DNA of 64,000 nucleotides from Streptomyces klenkii. GTDB taxonomy: Bacteria > Actinomycetota > Actinomycetes > Streptomycetales > Streptomycetaceae. How positions within the stretch are numbered: the stretch's first letter is position 1; every line of letters begins with the position of its first letter. Under the pieces are notes generated by a model that searched no databases, was not told the origin of the DNA, and saw nothing but the letters and a program-made list of their open reading frames with translations. Positions 31,370 to 42,528 of the stretch are shown piece after piece. The position numbers and the translations under genes are program-made. The stretch covers positions 558,001-622,000 of the forward strand of contig NZ_RBAM01000002.1 in assembly GCF_003626645.1 (NCBI RefSeq), written 5' to 3'.

Positions 31370-31410
31370 AGCAGGCCCTCCACAAGCCCTGCTGACCACA
31401 CCGGCGCGCT

Positions 31411-31444
31411 CCCCTCGCTTGCCTCACGGCACGAGGGGTTTTTT
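31411..31444 (+). terminator. Attenuator terminator of the ilvB leader
   Basis: CCCCTCG (31411-31417) pairs with CGAGGGG (31432-31438); the inner stem TGCC/GGCA closes a TCAC loop with a 2-nt bulge. Six T residues follow at 31439-31444. Such a classical U-tract is rare in this genome window and occurs only here and upstream of cimA. It lies 77 bp before ilvB. Confidence 0.9.
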
Positions 31445-31521
31445 GTTGCACTAGAACGTGACAGACCCACCCAAACCGACCTCCGCGAACCACCGTCGAA
31501 TCCTTCGAGAAGAGAATGTCG

Positions 31522-35102
<3,581 letters not shown>

Positions 35103-35113
35103 CCGCCTCCTCC

Positions 35114-35144
35114 AAGGAGTGGCCGGCAGGACGGCCGGCTCCTT
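35114..35144 (+). terminator. First hairpin after ilvC
   Basis: AAGGAG (35114-35119) pairs with CTCCTT (35139-35144), with an inner GGCCG/CGGCC stem (35121-35125 with 35132-35136), 11 bases after the ilvC stop. It has no T-run. Confidence 0.65.
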
Positions 35145-35150
35145 CGTCCC

Positions 35151-35191
35151 CGGGCGCCGGGCGGGCCGTCACCAGGCCCGCCCGGCGCCCG
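35151..35191 (+). terminator. Second, 17-bp hairpin after ilvC
   Basis: A perfect 17-bp inverted repeat (35151-35167 with 35175-35191, G/C only) with a 7-nt loop. It follows the first hairpin directly and should insulate serA from ilvC. Confidence 0.75.
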
Positions 35192-35242
35192 CGCGCCCCC
35201 TCGCCCCGTTCCGCCCGGCCCCGCCCGGTGATTGCGGGCGAA

Positions 35243-35276
35243 GCTCGCGCGAGCCCGCGACGAGCGCCGATACACT
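35243..35276 (+). promoter_or_regulatory. serA promoter region with 12-bp palindrome
   Basis: TACACT (35271-35276) is a strong -10 match about 120 bp before serA. GCTCGCGCGAGC (35243-35254) is a perfect palindrome overlapping the -35 position and is flanked by GCGGGC / GCCCGC. It may be a regulator site. Confidence 0.45.
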
Positions 35277-35394
35277 GCACACCAACAAGCGCGTACCAGG
35301 CTCACAGCGTCGTGCGTCTTCCACGCGGCTGCCTGCCCCCTTCACCGCCTTCGGCCGTCGGGACGGCCGTCCGCCAAGGACCAGTGAGGAACCC

Positions 35395-36999
35395 GTGAGC
35401 ACTGCTTCGCCCCGTAAACCCGTCGTCCTGATCGCCGAGGAGCTCTCCCCGGCCACCGTCGACGCCCTCGGCCCCGACTTCGAGATCCGCCACTGCAACG
35501 GCGCCGACCGGGCGGAGCTCCTGCCCGCCGTCGCCGACGTCGACGCCATCCTGGTCCGCAGCGCCACCAAGGTCGACGCCGAGGCCATCGCCGCCGCCGG
35601 CAAGCTGCGCGTCGTCGCCCGCGCCGGCGTCGGCCTGGACAACGTGGACGTCTCCGCCGCCACCAAGGCCGGCGTGATGGTCGTCAACGCCCCGACCTCC
35701 AACATCGTCACCGCCGCCGAGCTCGCCTGCGGCCTGCTCATCGCCACCGCGCGCAACATCCCGCAGGCCAACTCCGCGCTGAAGAACGGCGAGTGGAAGC
35801 GCTCCAAGTACACCGGCGTCGAGCTCTCCGAGAAGACCCTCGGCGTCGTCGGCCTCGGCCGGATCGGCGTGCTCGTCGCCCAGCGGATGTCCGCCTTCGG
35901 CATGAAGGTCGTCGCCTACGACCCGTACGTCCAGCCCGCGCGCGCCGCCCAGATGGGCGTCAAGCTCCTCACGCTCGACGAGCTGCTGGAGGTCGCGGAC
36001 TTCATCACCGTCCACCTGCCCAAGACGCCCGAGACGCTCGGCCTCATCGGCGACGAGGCCCTCCACAAGGTCAAGCCGAGCGTCCGCATCGTCAACGCCG
36101 CGCGCGGCGGCATCGTGGACGAGGCGGCGCTCGCCTCCGCCCTCAAGGAGGGCCGCGTCGCGGGCGCCGGCCTCGACGTCTACGCCTCGGAGCCGTGCAC
36201 CGACTCCCCGCTCTTCGAGTTCGACAACGTGGTGGCCACCCCGCACCTCGGCGCCTCCACGGGCGAGGCCCAGGAGAAGGCCGGCATCGCCGTCGCCCGC
36301 TCCGTGCGGCTCGCCCTCGCCGGCGAGCTCGTGCCGGACGCGGTCAACGTCCAGGGCGGCGTCATCGCCGAGGACGTCAAGCCGGCCCTGCCGCTGGCCG
36401 AGAAGCTCGGCCGGATCTTCACGGCCCTGGCCGGCGAGGTCGCCGTCCGGCTCGACGTCGAGGTCTACGGCGAGCTCACCCAGTACGACGTCAAGGTCCT
36501 GGAGCTGTCCGCCCTCAAGGGCGTCTTCGAGGACGTCGTCGACGAGACGGTCTCCTACGTCAACGCCCCGCTGTTCGCGCAGGAGCGCGGCGTCGAGGTG
36601 CGGCTGACCACGAGCTCCGAGTCGACCGAGCACCGCAATGTGGTGACCGTGCGGGGCACGCTCGCCGGGGGCGACGAGGTCTCCATCTCGGGCACGCTGG
36701 CCGGCCCGAAGAACCAGCAGAAGATCGTCGCCGTGGGCGACCACGACGTGGACCTCGCGCTCGCCGACCACATGGCGTTCTTCCGCTACGGCGACCGCCC
36801 CGGCGTCGTCGGCACGCTCGGCCGCATCCTCGGCGAGGCCGGCATCAACATCGCCGGCATGCAGGTCTCCCGCGCCACGGAGGGCGGCGAGGCGCTCGTC
36901 GCCCTCACGGTCGACGAGTCGGTCCCGCCGACCGTGCTGGCGGAGATCGCCGAGGAGATCGGCGCGGCGTCGGCGCGCGCGGTGAACCTGACGGACTGA
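35395..36999 (+). CDS. serA: D-3-phosphoglycerate dehydrogenase
   Basis: A 534-residue long-form SerA that starts serine synthesis by oxidising 3-phosphoglycerate with NAD. The Rossmann motif 'LGVVGLGRIGVLVAQ' is near 146-160. The catalytic Arg is in 'VNAARGGIVDEAAL', the Glu in 'LDVYASEPCTDSP' and the His in 'TPHLGAST'. The C-terminal half holds the intervening ASB domain and a final ACT domain (about 460-530) for serine feedback, as in mycobacterial SerA. GTG 35395 has GAGGA five bases upstream; GTG 35383 is a weaker in-frame choice. It is preceded by its own promoter and followed by a very strong hairpin. Confidence 0.96.
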   Translation: MSTASPRKPVVLIAEELSPATVDALGPDFEIRHCNGADRAELLPAVADVDAILVRSATKVDAEAIAAAGKLRVVARAGVGLDNVDVSAATKAGVMVVNAPTSNIVTAAELACGLLIATARNIPQANSALKNGEWKRSKYTGVELSEKTLGVVGLGRIGVLVAQRMSAFGMKVVAYDPYVQPARAAQMGVKLLTLDELLEVADFITVHLPKTPETLGLIGDEALHKVKPSVRIVNAARGGIVDEAALASALKEGRVAGAGLDVYASEPCTDSPLFEFDNVVATPHLGASTGEAQEKAGIAVARSVRLALAGELVPDAVNVQGGVIAEDVKPALPLAEKLGRIFTALAGEVAVRLDVEVYGELTQYDVKVLELSALKGVFEDVVDETVSYVNAPLFAQERGVEVRLTTSSESTEHRNVVTVRGTLAGGDEVSISGTLAGPKNQQKIVAVGDHDVDLALADHMAFFRYGDRPGVVGTLGRILGEAGINIAGMQVSRATEGGEALVALTVDESVPPTVLAEIAEEIGAASARAVNLTD

Positions 37000-37035
37000 C
37001 GCGTGTGCGCACCGGTTGGGTGCGCGCGGATGCGG

Positions 37036-37079
37036 ATGAGGCCCGGCTGCCCCCCGTGCGGGGGGTGGCCGGGCCTCAT
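37036..37079 (+). terminator. Very strong hairpin after serA
   Basis: ATGAGGCCCGGC (37036-37047) pairs perfectly with GCCGGGCCTCAT (37068-37079). After a TG/TG internal loop, CCCCCC/GGGGGG closes a GTGC tetraloop. It ends the serA transcript 37 bases after the stop. Confidence 0.85.
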
Positions 37080-37130
37080 GCGGTCGGGCCCCGTGCGGGC
37101 CTCATGCCGGGCCTCATGCGGGGCCTCATG
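37071..37130 (+). repeat. GGGCCTCATG repeats, last three at 12-bp period
   Basis: Copies begin at 37071 (inside the serA terminator), 37097, 37109 and 37121. The last three are exactly 12 bp apart and end 40 bp before the GntR-TetR regulator gene. They look like copies of the terminator's right arm that have spread downstream. Confidence 0.8.
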
Positions 37131-37170
37131 CGCTTTCGCGGTGCCCCGTGGCTCTCTTAACCTTCCGGCT

Positions 37171-37998
37171 ATGGGTGTACTGGAACAGCCCGCGGCCGCG
37201 GCGCCCGCCCCGTACCGCCGGATCGCCGCCGAGCTCCGCGCCCGTATCGCCTCCGGCGAGATCCGTACGGGCGAGAAGGTCCCCTCCGTCCGGCAGATCG
37301 CACAGGAGTGGGGGATCACGGCGTCCACGGCCGGGAAGGTGCTGTCGGTGCTCCGCGCGGAGGGCCTCGTGCGGGCCGTACCGGGCGTCGGCACCGTCGT
37401 GGCGGCCGCCCCGGGTGGTGCGCCCGGGGCCCGCACGGGGCCGCCGCCCGGCCGGGTGAACGGGACGCGCCCGCTCACCCGGGACCGCATCGTGCGGACC
37501 GCCGTCGCGCTGGCGGACGCCCGCGGCGGCGCCGCCTTGTCCATGCGCGCCCTCGCCGCCGAACTCCGCGTCCCCACCATGGCGTTGTACCGGCACGTGC
37601 CGGGCAAGGACGACCTCGTCGCCCTGATGGCGGACGCGGTCTTCGCCGAGGCCGGCCTCTCCGGCAGTGCCCCGGCCGGCTGGCGCGGCCGCCTGGAGGC
37701 GGTCGCCCGGCACCAGTGGTCCCTCTACCGGCGCCACCCCTGGCTGGCCAGGACCGTGCTCCCCGCGGCCGCCGCCGGCCTCATGGAATGGGCCGTGTCC
37801 CCGGCCCTCCGGCAGGGCCTGGAGCCGGGAGCGGTGCCCCGCATCGCGGCGACGGTCGCGAGCTACGTGCGCGGCGTAGCCGTAAGCCTGACCGACGGCC
37901 CCGCCACCCCCGACCTCGACCCCTTCTTCACCTTCGGCCTGGCCCGCCTGCTGGACGGCGTACACACGTACATAGAACAGCGCCCCGCGGAACCGTAA
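37171..37998 (+). CDS. GntR-TetR fusion transcriptional regulator
   Basis: A 275-residue regulator with two DNA-binding modules. Residues 14-80 are a GntR winged helix ('YRRIAAELRARIASGEIRTG', 'VPSVRQIAQEWGITASTAGK', 'LRAEGLVRAVPGVGTVV'). A Pro/Gly linker leads to a TetR HTH at about 102-150 ('IVRTAVALADARGG', 'MRALAAELRVPTMALYRHVP') and a TetR-type ligand-binding domain. This arrangement is known in actinobacteria, but few members have been studied. The ATG at 37171 has no clear ribosome-binding site; longer in-frame starts run into the 12-bp repeats. Target and ligand are unknown. It is convergent with an MFS gene across a repeat-rich region. Confidence 0.85.
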   Translation: MGVLEQPAAAAPAPYRRIAAELRARIASGEIRTGEKVPSVRQIAQEWGITASTAGKVLSVLRAEGLVRAVPGVGTVVAAAPGGAPGARTGPPPGRVNGTRPLTRDRIVRTAVALADARGGAALSMRALAAELRVPTMALYRHVPGKDDLVALMADAVFAEAGLSGSAPAGWRGRLEAVARHQWSLYRRHPWLARTVLPAAAAGLMEWAVSPALRQGLEPGAVPRIAATVASYVRGVAVSLTDGPATPDLDPFFTFGLARLLDGVHTYIEQRPAEP

Positions 37999-38040
37999 CG
38001 GTGGTGCGGCCGGCGCTTGCATGGGGCCCGGGTCCCCACT

Positions 38041-38390
38041 GAAACGCCACAACGCCGGTGACCGGCGGCGCCGAGCCTCCCTGAGGCTGTTGGGCACCGC
38101 CGGTCTTCGCCGTTCGGGTTGCTCGCCGTCGCGGCGGAAGAAGTGTCACGGCGCCTCCGTTGAAGTCCTGGCCCCCTCTTCCCGCCGCAACGGCGAAACA
38201 CCACAACGTCGGTGACCGGCGGTGCCGAGCTTCGCTGAGGCCGTTGGGCACCGCCGCCGGGGCGGGAGAAACGTCGCTGGCGCCTGCGTGGGGCCTGGGG
38301 CCCCGGCCCCTCTTCCCGCCGCAACGGCGAGATGCCACAACGTCGGTGACCGGCGGTGCCCAGCCTCCCCGAGGCTGTTCGGCACCGCCG
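38041..38390 (+). repeat. Three copies of a ~62-bp palindromic (REP-like) element
   Basis: Units at 38041-38102, 38195-38256 and 38329-38390 share the pattern CCACAACG-CGGTGACCGGCGG and later GGCACCGCCG. Each can fold: CCGGCGGTGCC with GGCACCGCCGG, enclosing AGCCTC with GAGGCT (copy 3 exact; copies 1 and 2 with one or two mismatches). CTCTTCCCGCCGCAACGGCGA is repeated just before units 2 and 3 (first 20 bases identical in both places), so the duplicated unit is really about 134-154 bp. The array fills the 417-bp gap between two convergent genes and may act as terminator. Confidence 0.85.
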
Positions 38391-38415
38391 GTCTTCGCCG
38401 CGTCGCGTCCGCTCG

Positions 38416-39939
38416 TCACCGGCGGCGTAGCGCCGCCACCGTGATCACCGCGGACAGGAGGAGCGCCGTCGCGCCGCCCACCGCGGCGATGTTCATGCCG
38501 TGCGTGAAGGCCTCGCGGGAGGCGGTGAGGACGTACTCGCCCGCCCGGCCCGGCAGCCGGGCCGCGACCTCCGCCGCGCCGCCGAGCGTCTCGCGGGCCG
38601 CGTCCAGCGCCCCGTGCGGCAGGTTCGCGGGGAGCTCGTCGGTCATGTCGCGGCGGTAGACGGCGACGCCCACGCTGCCGAACAGCGCCATGCCCAGCGC
38701 GCCGCCGAGCTCCTGGCCGGTCTCCAGCACGGAGGCCGCGCTGCCGGCCTTCTCGGGCGGGGTGGCGCTGAGCGCCATGTCGGAGACCAGGGCCATGACC
38801 GCGACGATGCCGCAGGCGATGACCGCCGCCCCCGTCAGCGTCAGGGCGAGGGAGTCCGTGCCGGCGCAGGTGAGGAGCCCGTAGCCGGCGGCGGCGACGA
38901 CGAAACCGGCGGCCATGACGTACGCCTTGGGGAACTTCTGCCCGGCCATGGCGGCGAGCGGCGCCGCGAAGCCGACCGCGACCGAGGGGACCGCGCCCCA
39001 CAGCGCCGCCTCGAGCGGGCCCTTGCCGAGCACCGACTGGAGGTACTGCGTGCTGAAGTACGCGGAGCCCATCATGCCGAACGTGGCGAGGGTGTTGATG
39101 CCGACGCCCGCCCCGAACACACGGTGCCGGAACAGCTCACGGCTGATCATCGCGTCCCGGCGCGTGCGCTGGCGCCGGACGAACGCGACGCCGAGGAGCA
39201 GGCCCACGGCCACGCACGCGGCGGGAGCGAGTGCGAACCCGTCGGCCGCGATCTCCTTGATCCCGTAGATGACGGGGACGACGGAACCCATGGACAGCGG
39301 CACGCTCAGGAAGTCGAAGCGGCCCGGGGCGGGGTCCTTGAACTCCGGGACGAGCAGCGGCACCAGCACCAGCAGCAGCACCATCGCGGGCACGTTGACG
39401 AGGAACGCCGAGCCCCACCAGAAGTGGTCCAGCAGCAGCCCGCCGAGGACCGAGCCGAGCGCGATGCCGCCCGCCATCGCCCCGGACCAGATGCCGATGG
39501 CCTTGCTGCGCTGCTGCTCGTCGTGGAACAGGTTGCGCACGAGCGCCATGGTCGAGGGCATCAGGGTGGCCCCGCCCAGACCCAGCACGGCGCGCGCGGC
39601 TATCAGCATCTCCGCGCTCTGCGCGTACGCGGCGGCGACCGACGCGGCGCCGAAGGCGAGCGCCCCGCCCAGCAGCAGCTTGCGGCGGCCGATCCGGTCG
39701 CCCAGCGACCCCATCGTGATCAGGAGACCGGCGAGGGCGAAGGCGTAGCTGTCGAAGATCCACAGCTGCTGGGTGCCGGTCGGCTCCAGGTCCCGGCTGA
39801 TGGCCGGCATGGCGAAGAAGAGGACGGAGACGTCCATCGAGACCAGGAGGAGGGGCAGCAGGAGGACGACGAAGGCCGTCCATTCCTTGCGTCCCGCGAG
39901 GACGCGGGTGGTGGGCGGAGTCGCCGGAGTGGTCGTCAT
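38416..39939 (-). CDS. MFS transporter, DHA2 family (14 helices)
   Basis: A 507-residue multidrug-type proton antiporter. Motif A-like 'GSLGDRIGRRKLLLGGALAF' lies near 78-97 and the antiporter motif C region near 'GIWSGAMAGGIALGSVLGGLLL' (about 148-169). 'LLVSMDVSVLFFAMPAISRDL' near 31-51 is the DHA2 (EmrB/QacA) first-helix signature. Divergent transcription from a TetR gene and the palindromic operator between them suggest it is induced when its substrate binds the repressor. Substrates cannot be told from sequence. Confidence 0.92.
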   Translation of the reverse strand: MTTTPATPPTTRVLAGRKEWTAFVVLLLPLLLVSMDVSVLFFAMPAISRDLEPTGTQQLWIFDSYAFALAGLLITMGSLGDRIGRRKLLLGGALAFGAASVAAAYAQSAEMLIAARAVLGLGGATLMPSTMALVRNLFHDEQQRSKAIGIWSGAMAGGIALGSVLGGLLLDHFWWGSAFLVNVPAMVLLLVLVPLLVPEFKDPAPGRFDFLSVPLSMGSVVPVIYGIKEIAADGFALAPAACVAVGLLLGVAFVRRQRTRRDAMISRELFRHRVFGAGVGINTLATFGMMGSAYFSTQYLQSVLGKGPLEAALWGAVPSVAVGFAAPLAAMAGQKFPKAYVMAAGFVVAAAGYGLLTCAGTDSLALTLTGAAVIACGIVAVMALVSDMALSATPPEKAGSAASVLETGQELGGALGMALFGSVGVAVYRRDMTDELPANLPHGALDAARETLGGAAEVAARLPGRAGEYVLTASREAFTHGMNIAAVGGATALLLSAVITVAALRRR

Positions 39940-39974
39940 GGGCAGGACTGTACGCGCGTCTTAAACGGTTGTCT

Positions 39975-40001
39975 ATGACGCTTGTATAAAACGAGCGTCA
40001 T
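39975..40001. promoter_or_regulatory. TetR operator candidate (ATGACGCT-N11-AGCGTCAT)
   Basis: A perfect 8-bp inverted repeat with an 11-nt A/T-rich spacer lies between the MFS start (39939, minus) and the TetR start (40066, plus). Position, size and symmetry fit the operator of the adjacent TetR. Confidence 0.7.
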
Positions 40002-40018
40002 GTACGTACGTGCGTATG

Positions 40019-40030
40019 AGACGAGCGTCT
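40019..40030. promoter_or_regulatory. Second operator-like palindrome (AGACG-AG-CGTCT)
   Basis: It shares ACGAGCGTC with the first operator (39991-39999 and 40021-40029) and sits about 36 bp before the TetR start, so it may be a second, weaker site for the same repressor. Confidence 0.5.
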
Positions 40031-40065
40031 GGGACATACGTATGGCTACGGGCTACGCTGCCACC

Positions 40066-40671
40066 ATGGGACATCGCGAAGATCTGCTCGAAGGCGCCAA
40101 GCGCTGCCTGCTCGACAAGGGCTGGACCCGCACCACGGCGCGCGACATCGTGGCGGCCTCGGGGGCCAACCTCGCCTCCATCGGCTACCACTACGGTTCG
40201 AAGGACGCGCTCATGATGGAGGCGTTCCTCCAGCTGACCGTGGAGTGGGCCGACGGCGCGGCGCCCGTCATCGCCTCCGCCGCGGATCCGGACGCGCCGC
40301 GCGAGGAGCGCCTCGCCGCCACGCTCGACCGCGTGTCCGCGAGCTTCGCGAACGACCGCGCGTACTGGTCGGTGCAGATGGAGGTGATCGGCCAGCTGGT
40401 GAAGAACGCCGAGCTCAGGGAGAAGTTCGCCGCGGTGCAGTCCCACGGGCGCGAGGGCATGGTGGCGCTCTTCGAGGGCGTCGACGACAGTGAGGTCGGC
40501 CCCGAGGCGACCCGCACGGCGGGTGCCTTCTATCACGCCCTGTTCGTCGGGCTGTGGATGCAGTGGCTCATCGACCCCGCGGCGGCGCCGACCGGCAAGG
40601 AAATCGTCGAGGGTGCCCGGCGGGCGCTCGCGGGCACGGTGCTGAACGAGCAGGAGGGGACGGGCCGCTGA
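40066..40671 (+). CDS. TetR-family repressor of the divergent MFS gene
   Basis: A 201-residue TetR protein with the HTH at about 5-50 ('LLEGAKRCLLDKGWTRTTAR', 'DIVAASGANLASIGYHYGSK') and an all-helical C-terminal ligand domain. The ATG at 40066 gives the typical short N-terminus; the frame runs back to 39982 across the operators, which argues against the longer starts. The divergent partner is a DHA2 exporter. It ends in a shared 12-bp terminator hairpin with the next, convergent TetR gene. Confidence 0.9.
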   Translation: MGHREDLLEGAKRCLLDKGWTRTTARDIVAASGANLASIGYHYGSKDALMMEAFLQLTVEWADGAAPVIASAADPDAPREERLAATLDRVSASFANDRAYWSVQMEVIGQLVKNAELREKFAAVQSHGREGMVALFEGVDDSEVGPEATRTAGAFYHALFVGLWMQWLIDPAAAPTGKEIVEGARRALAGTVLNEQEGTGR

Positions 40672-40680
40672 CGGCGGCCC

Positions 40681-40712
40681 CCGCTGAGCCCGCCCCGCGC
40701 CGGGCTCAGCGG
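40681..40712. terminator. Bidirectional terminator between two TetR genes
   Basis: CCGCTGAGCCCG (40681-40692) and CGGGCTCAGCGG (40701-40712) form a perfect 12-bp stem with an 8-nt loop. The right arm includes the stop codon of the minus-strand TetR gene. Confidence 0.8.
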
Positions 40713-41332
40713 TAGGAGTCGATCAGGCGCGCCAGATGGCGCCCCGCGATCAGCAGGGGCTCCTCGTCCCGGGCGACCTGGGCCGTGAACTCGGCGCCCT
40801 CCAGCGTGTTGATCACCGTGTGCGCGAGCTCCAGGGCGTCCTGCGCGCCGAAGCCGCACGCGAGCAGCTTGTCGCGCACGAGGCCCCGCCAGCGCTCGAA
40901 CGCCTCGGACGCCGCCAGCCGGATGTCCGGGGCGTGCGCGGCGGTCCCCAGGGACGTGGCCGTGACGGGACAGCCGTCCAGCCAGTCGGAGGCGCGGAGT
41001 TCGGCGGCGACGTCCTTCGCGACGGCGAGCACCGCCTCGGCCGGGTCGGGCCGGCTCTCCAGCGCCCTGCGGAGCATCTCGGCGAACTCCCGGTCGCCGT
41101 GCCGGATCGCCTCGGTGGCCAGCTCCTGCTTGCCGCCCGGGAAGAAGTGGTAGACCGACCCGAGCGTCGCCTCCGCCTCCCGGGAGATCTGCTTGATCCC
41201 CGTGCCCTCGTAGCCCTGACGCTGCATCAGCCGTGCGGTCGCGCGGACGATCCGCTCGCGCGTGCCGAGGCCGGCGCCGGGGCCTGTGGCTGTTCCGTCG
41301 CGCTGCTCCGACTGCTCCGGGGTGGTCTTCAT
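40706..41332 (-). CDS. TetR-family repressor of the divergent oxidoreductase
   Basis: A 208-residue TetR regulator. The HTH is at about 24-70 ('TRERIVRATARLMQRQGYEG', 'IKQISREAEATLGSVYHFFP'). The C-terminal domain resembles the TetR_C subtype with 'GCPVTATSLGTAA' near 117-129, common in LmrA/YxaF-like repressors. GGGAAG stands a few bases before the ATG. Two copies of an 18-bp near-palindrome lie directly upstream, between this gene and the divergent imine-reductase-like gene, so autoregulation and control of that gene are likely. Confidence 0.9.
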   Translation of the reverse strand: MKTTPEQSEQRDGTATGPGAGLGTRERIVRATARLMQRQGYEGTGIKQISREAEATLGSVYHFFPGGKQELATEAIRHGDREFAEMLRRALESRPDPAEAVLAVAKDVAAELRASDWLDGCPVTATSLGTAAHAPDIRLAASEAFERWRGLVRDKLLACGFGAQDALELAHTVINTLEGAEFTAQVARDEEPLLIAGRHLARLIDSYR

Positions 41333-41349
41333 CTTCCCGAGAATATAGG

Positions 41350-41367
41350 TAGAGCGTTCGTTCTAGA
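41350..41367. promoter_or_regulatory. TetR operator copy 1
   Basis: TAGAGCGTTCGTTCTAGA is an imperfect palindrome (TAGA-N-CG / CG-N-TCTA). It lies 18 bp before the TetR start and is repeated exactly 46 bp further on. Confidence 0.75.
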
Positions 41368-41395
41368 AGCGTGCTACGTTGATCCCGTCACTAGA

Positions 41396-41413
41396 TAGAG
41401 CGTTCGTTCTAGA
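41396..41413. promoter_or_regulatory. TetR operator copy 2
   Basis: This is an identical 18-bp copy of the first site. It ends 14 bases before the GTG of the oxidoreductase gene and touches its GAGGGG ribosome-binding site. Confidence 0.75.
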
Positions 41414-41427
41414 GGGGTGTGGATCTC

Positions 41428-42342
41428 GTGGTTCCCGCGAACAAGGCAGCGAACAACAAGGCAGTGAACGAGGCGGCGCACAAGGAGGCGGTGACCGTCA
41501 TCGGCCTCGGCCCCATGGGGCAGGCCATGGCGGGGGCGTACCTCGACGCCGGCTACGAGGTGACGGTCTGGAACCGCACCGCGGCCAAGGCCGCCGCCCT
41601 CGTCGCACGGGGCGCGCGCCGCGCGGAGTCCGCCGAGGAGGCGCTGGCCGCGAACGAGCTGGTGATCCTCAGCCTGACCGACTACGACGCGGTGTACGCG
41701 ATCCTGGAGCCCGCCGCGGGCGCTCTGCGCGGCCGGGTCCTGGTGAACCTGAGCTCGGACACCCCGGAGCGGGCCCGCGAGGCCGCCGCCTGGGCCGCCG
41801 GGCACGGGGCCGAACACCTCACGGGCGGCGTGCAGGTGCCGCCGTCCGGCATCGGCAAGCCGGAGTCGTCCACCTTCTACAGCGGCCCCAAGGAGGTCTT
41901 CGAGGCGCACGAGGCCGCGCTGAAGGTGCTCACCGGCGCCGACTACCGCGGCACCGACCCCGGCCTGGCCGCGCTGTACTACCAGATCCAGATGGACATG
42001 TTCTGGACCGCGATGCTCAGCTACGTGCACGCCACCGCGGTCGCCGGCGCGAACGGCATCACGGCGCAGGAGTTCCTGCCGTACGCGCAGTCCACGATGG
42101 CCTCGCTCCCGGGCTTCCTCGCGTTCTACGCCCCGCGCATCGACGCCGGCAACCACGAGGGCGACGTCGACAAGCTCGCCATGGGCGTCGCGAGCGTCGA
42201 GCACGTCCTCCACACGGCCGAGGGCTCGGGGGTCGGCACCGTCCTGCCCGCCGCCGTCCTGGAGGTCTTCCGGCGCGGCGTGGAGCGCGGACACGGGGGC
42301 GACAGCTTCACTCGCCTGCTGGACGTGTTCCGCGAGGGGTGA
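41428..42342 (+). CDS. NADP-dependent oxidoreductase, imine reductase / 3-hydroxyisobutyrate dehydrogenase family
   Basis: A 304-residue beta-hydroxyacid-dehydrogenase-fold enzyme. The Rossmann motif 'VIGLGPMGQAMAGAYLDAGY' is near 22-41, followed by 'VWNRTAAKA', whose Arg after Asn favours NADP. The region 'GGVQVPPSGIGKPESSTFYS' and the helical C-terminal dimerisation domain match actinobacterial imine-reductase-like proteins rather than true 3-hydroxyisobutyrate dehydrogenases, since the catalytic Lys segment is not evident. GTG 41428 was chosen because GAGGGG stands ten bases before it; GTG 41419 is too close. It is divergent from and probably repressed by TetR. The substrate is unknown. 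Confidence 0.85.
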   Translation: MVPANKAANNKAVNEAAHKEAVTVIGLGPMGQAMAGAYLDAGYEVTVWNRTAAKAAALVARGARRAESAEEALAANELVILSLTDYDAVYAILEPAAGALRGRVLVNLSSDTPERAREAAAWAAGHGAEHLTGGVQVPPSGIGKPESSTFYSGPKEVFEAHEAALKVLTGADYRGTDPGLAALYYQIQMDMFWTAMLSYVHATAVAGANGITAQEFLPYAQSTMASLPGFLAFYAPRIDAGNHEGDVDKLAMGVASVEHVLHTAEGSGVGTVLPAAVLEVFRRGVERGHGGDSFTRLLDVFREG

Positions 42343-42473
42343 GCCGGCCGGGTGAGCCGGGGGACCGGGGGAAGTCGCGGCCAAGGTGCGGCCGTGTACA
42401 AGGTGCGATAGGTGTCGGGCGTTGTGGCGGAATATGGCCGGAATGCTCGTAGCCCGCAGCGTGAAACGGGCTT

Positions 42474-42500
42474 GGACTGGGTGAACCGGATGTAGAGGAC
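42474..42500 (+). promoter_or_regulatory. Candidate P450 promoter
   Basis: TTGGAC followed 15 bases later by TAGAGG lies about 30 bp before the P450 start, which itself has GGAAGGA seven bases upstream. The rest of the 186-bp gap shows nothing I can name. Confidence 0.35.
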
Positions 42501-42528
42501 AACAGTCCGAACGCCTGGAAGGAAGCAC

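Noticed and set aside
38041..38390. CRISPR array or small-gene cluster in the repeat region
   Set aside because: There are only three units, spacing is uneven, units fold on themselves, intervening sequence is also repeated, and no cas genes are near. Short ORFs there are products of the repeats.
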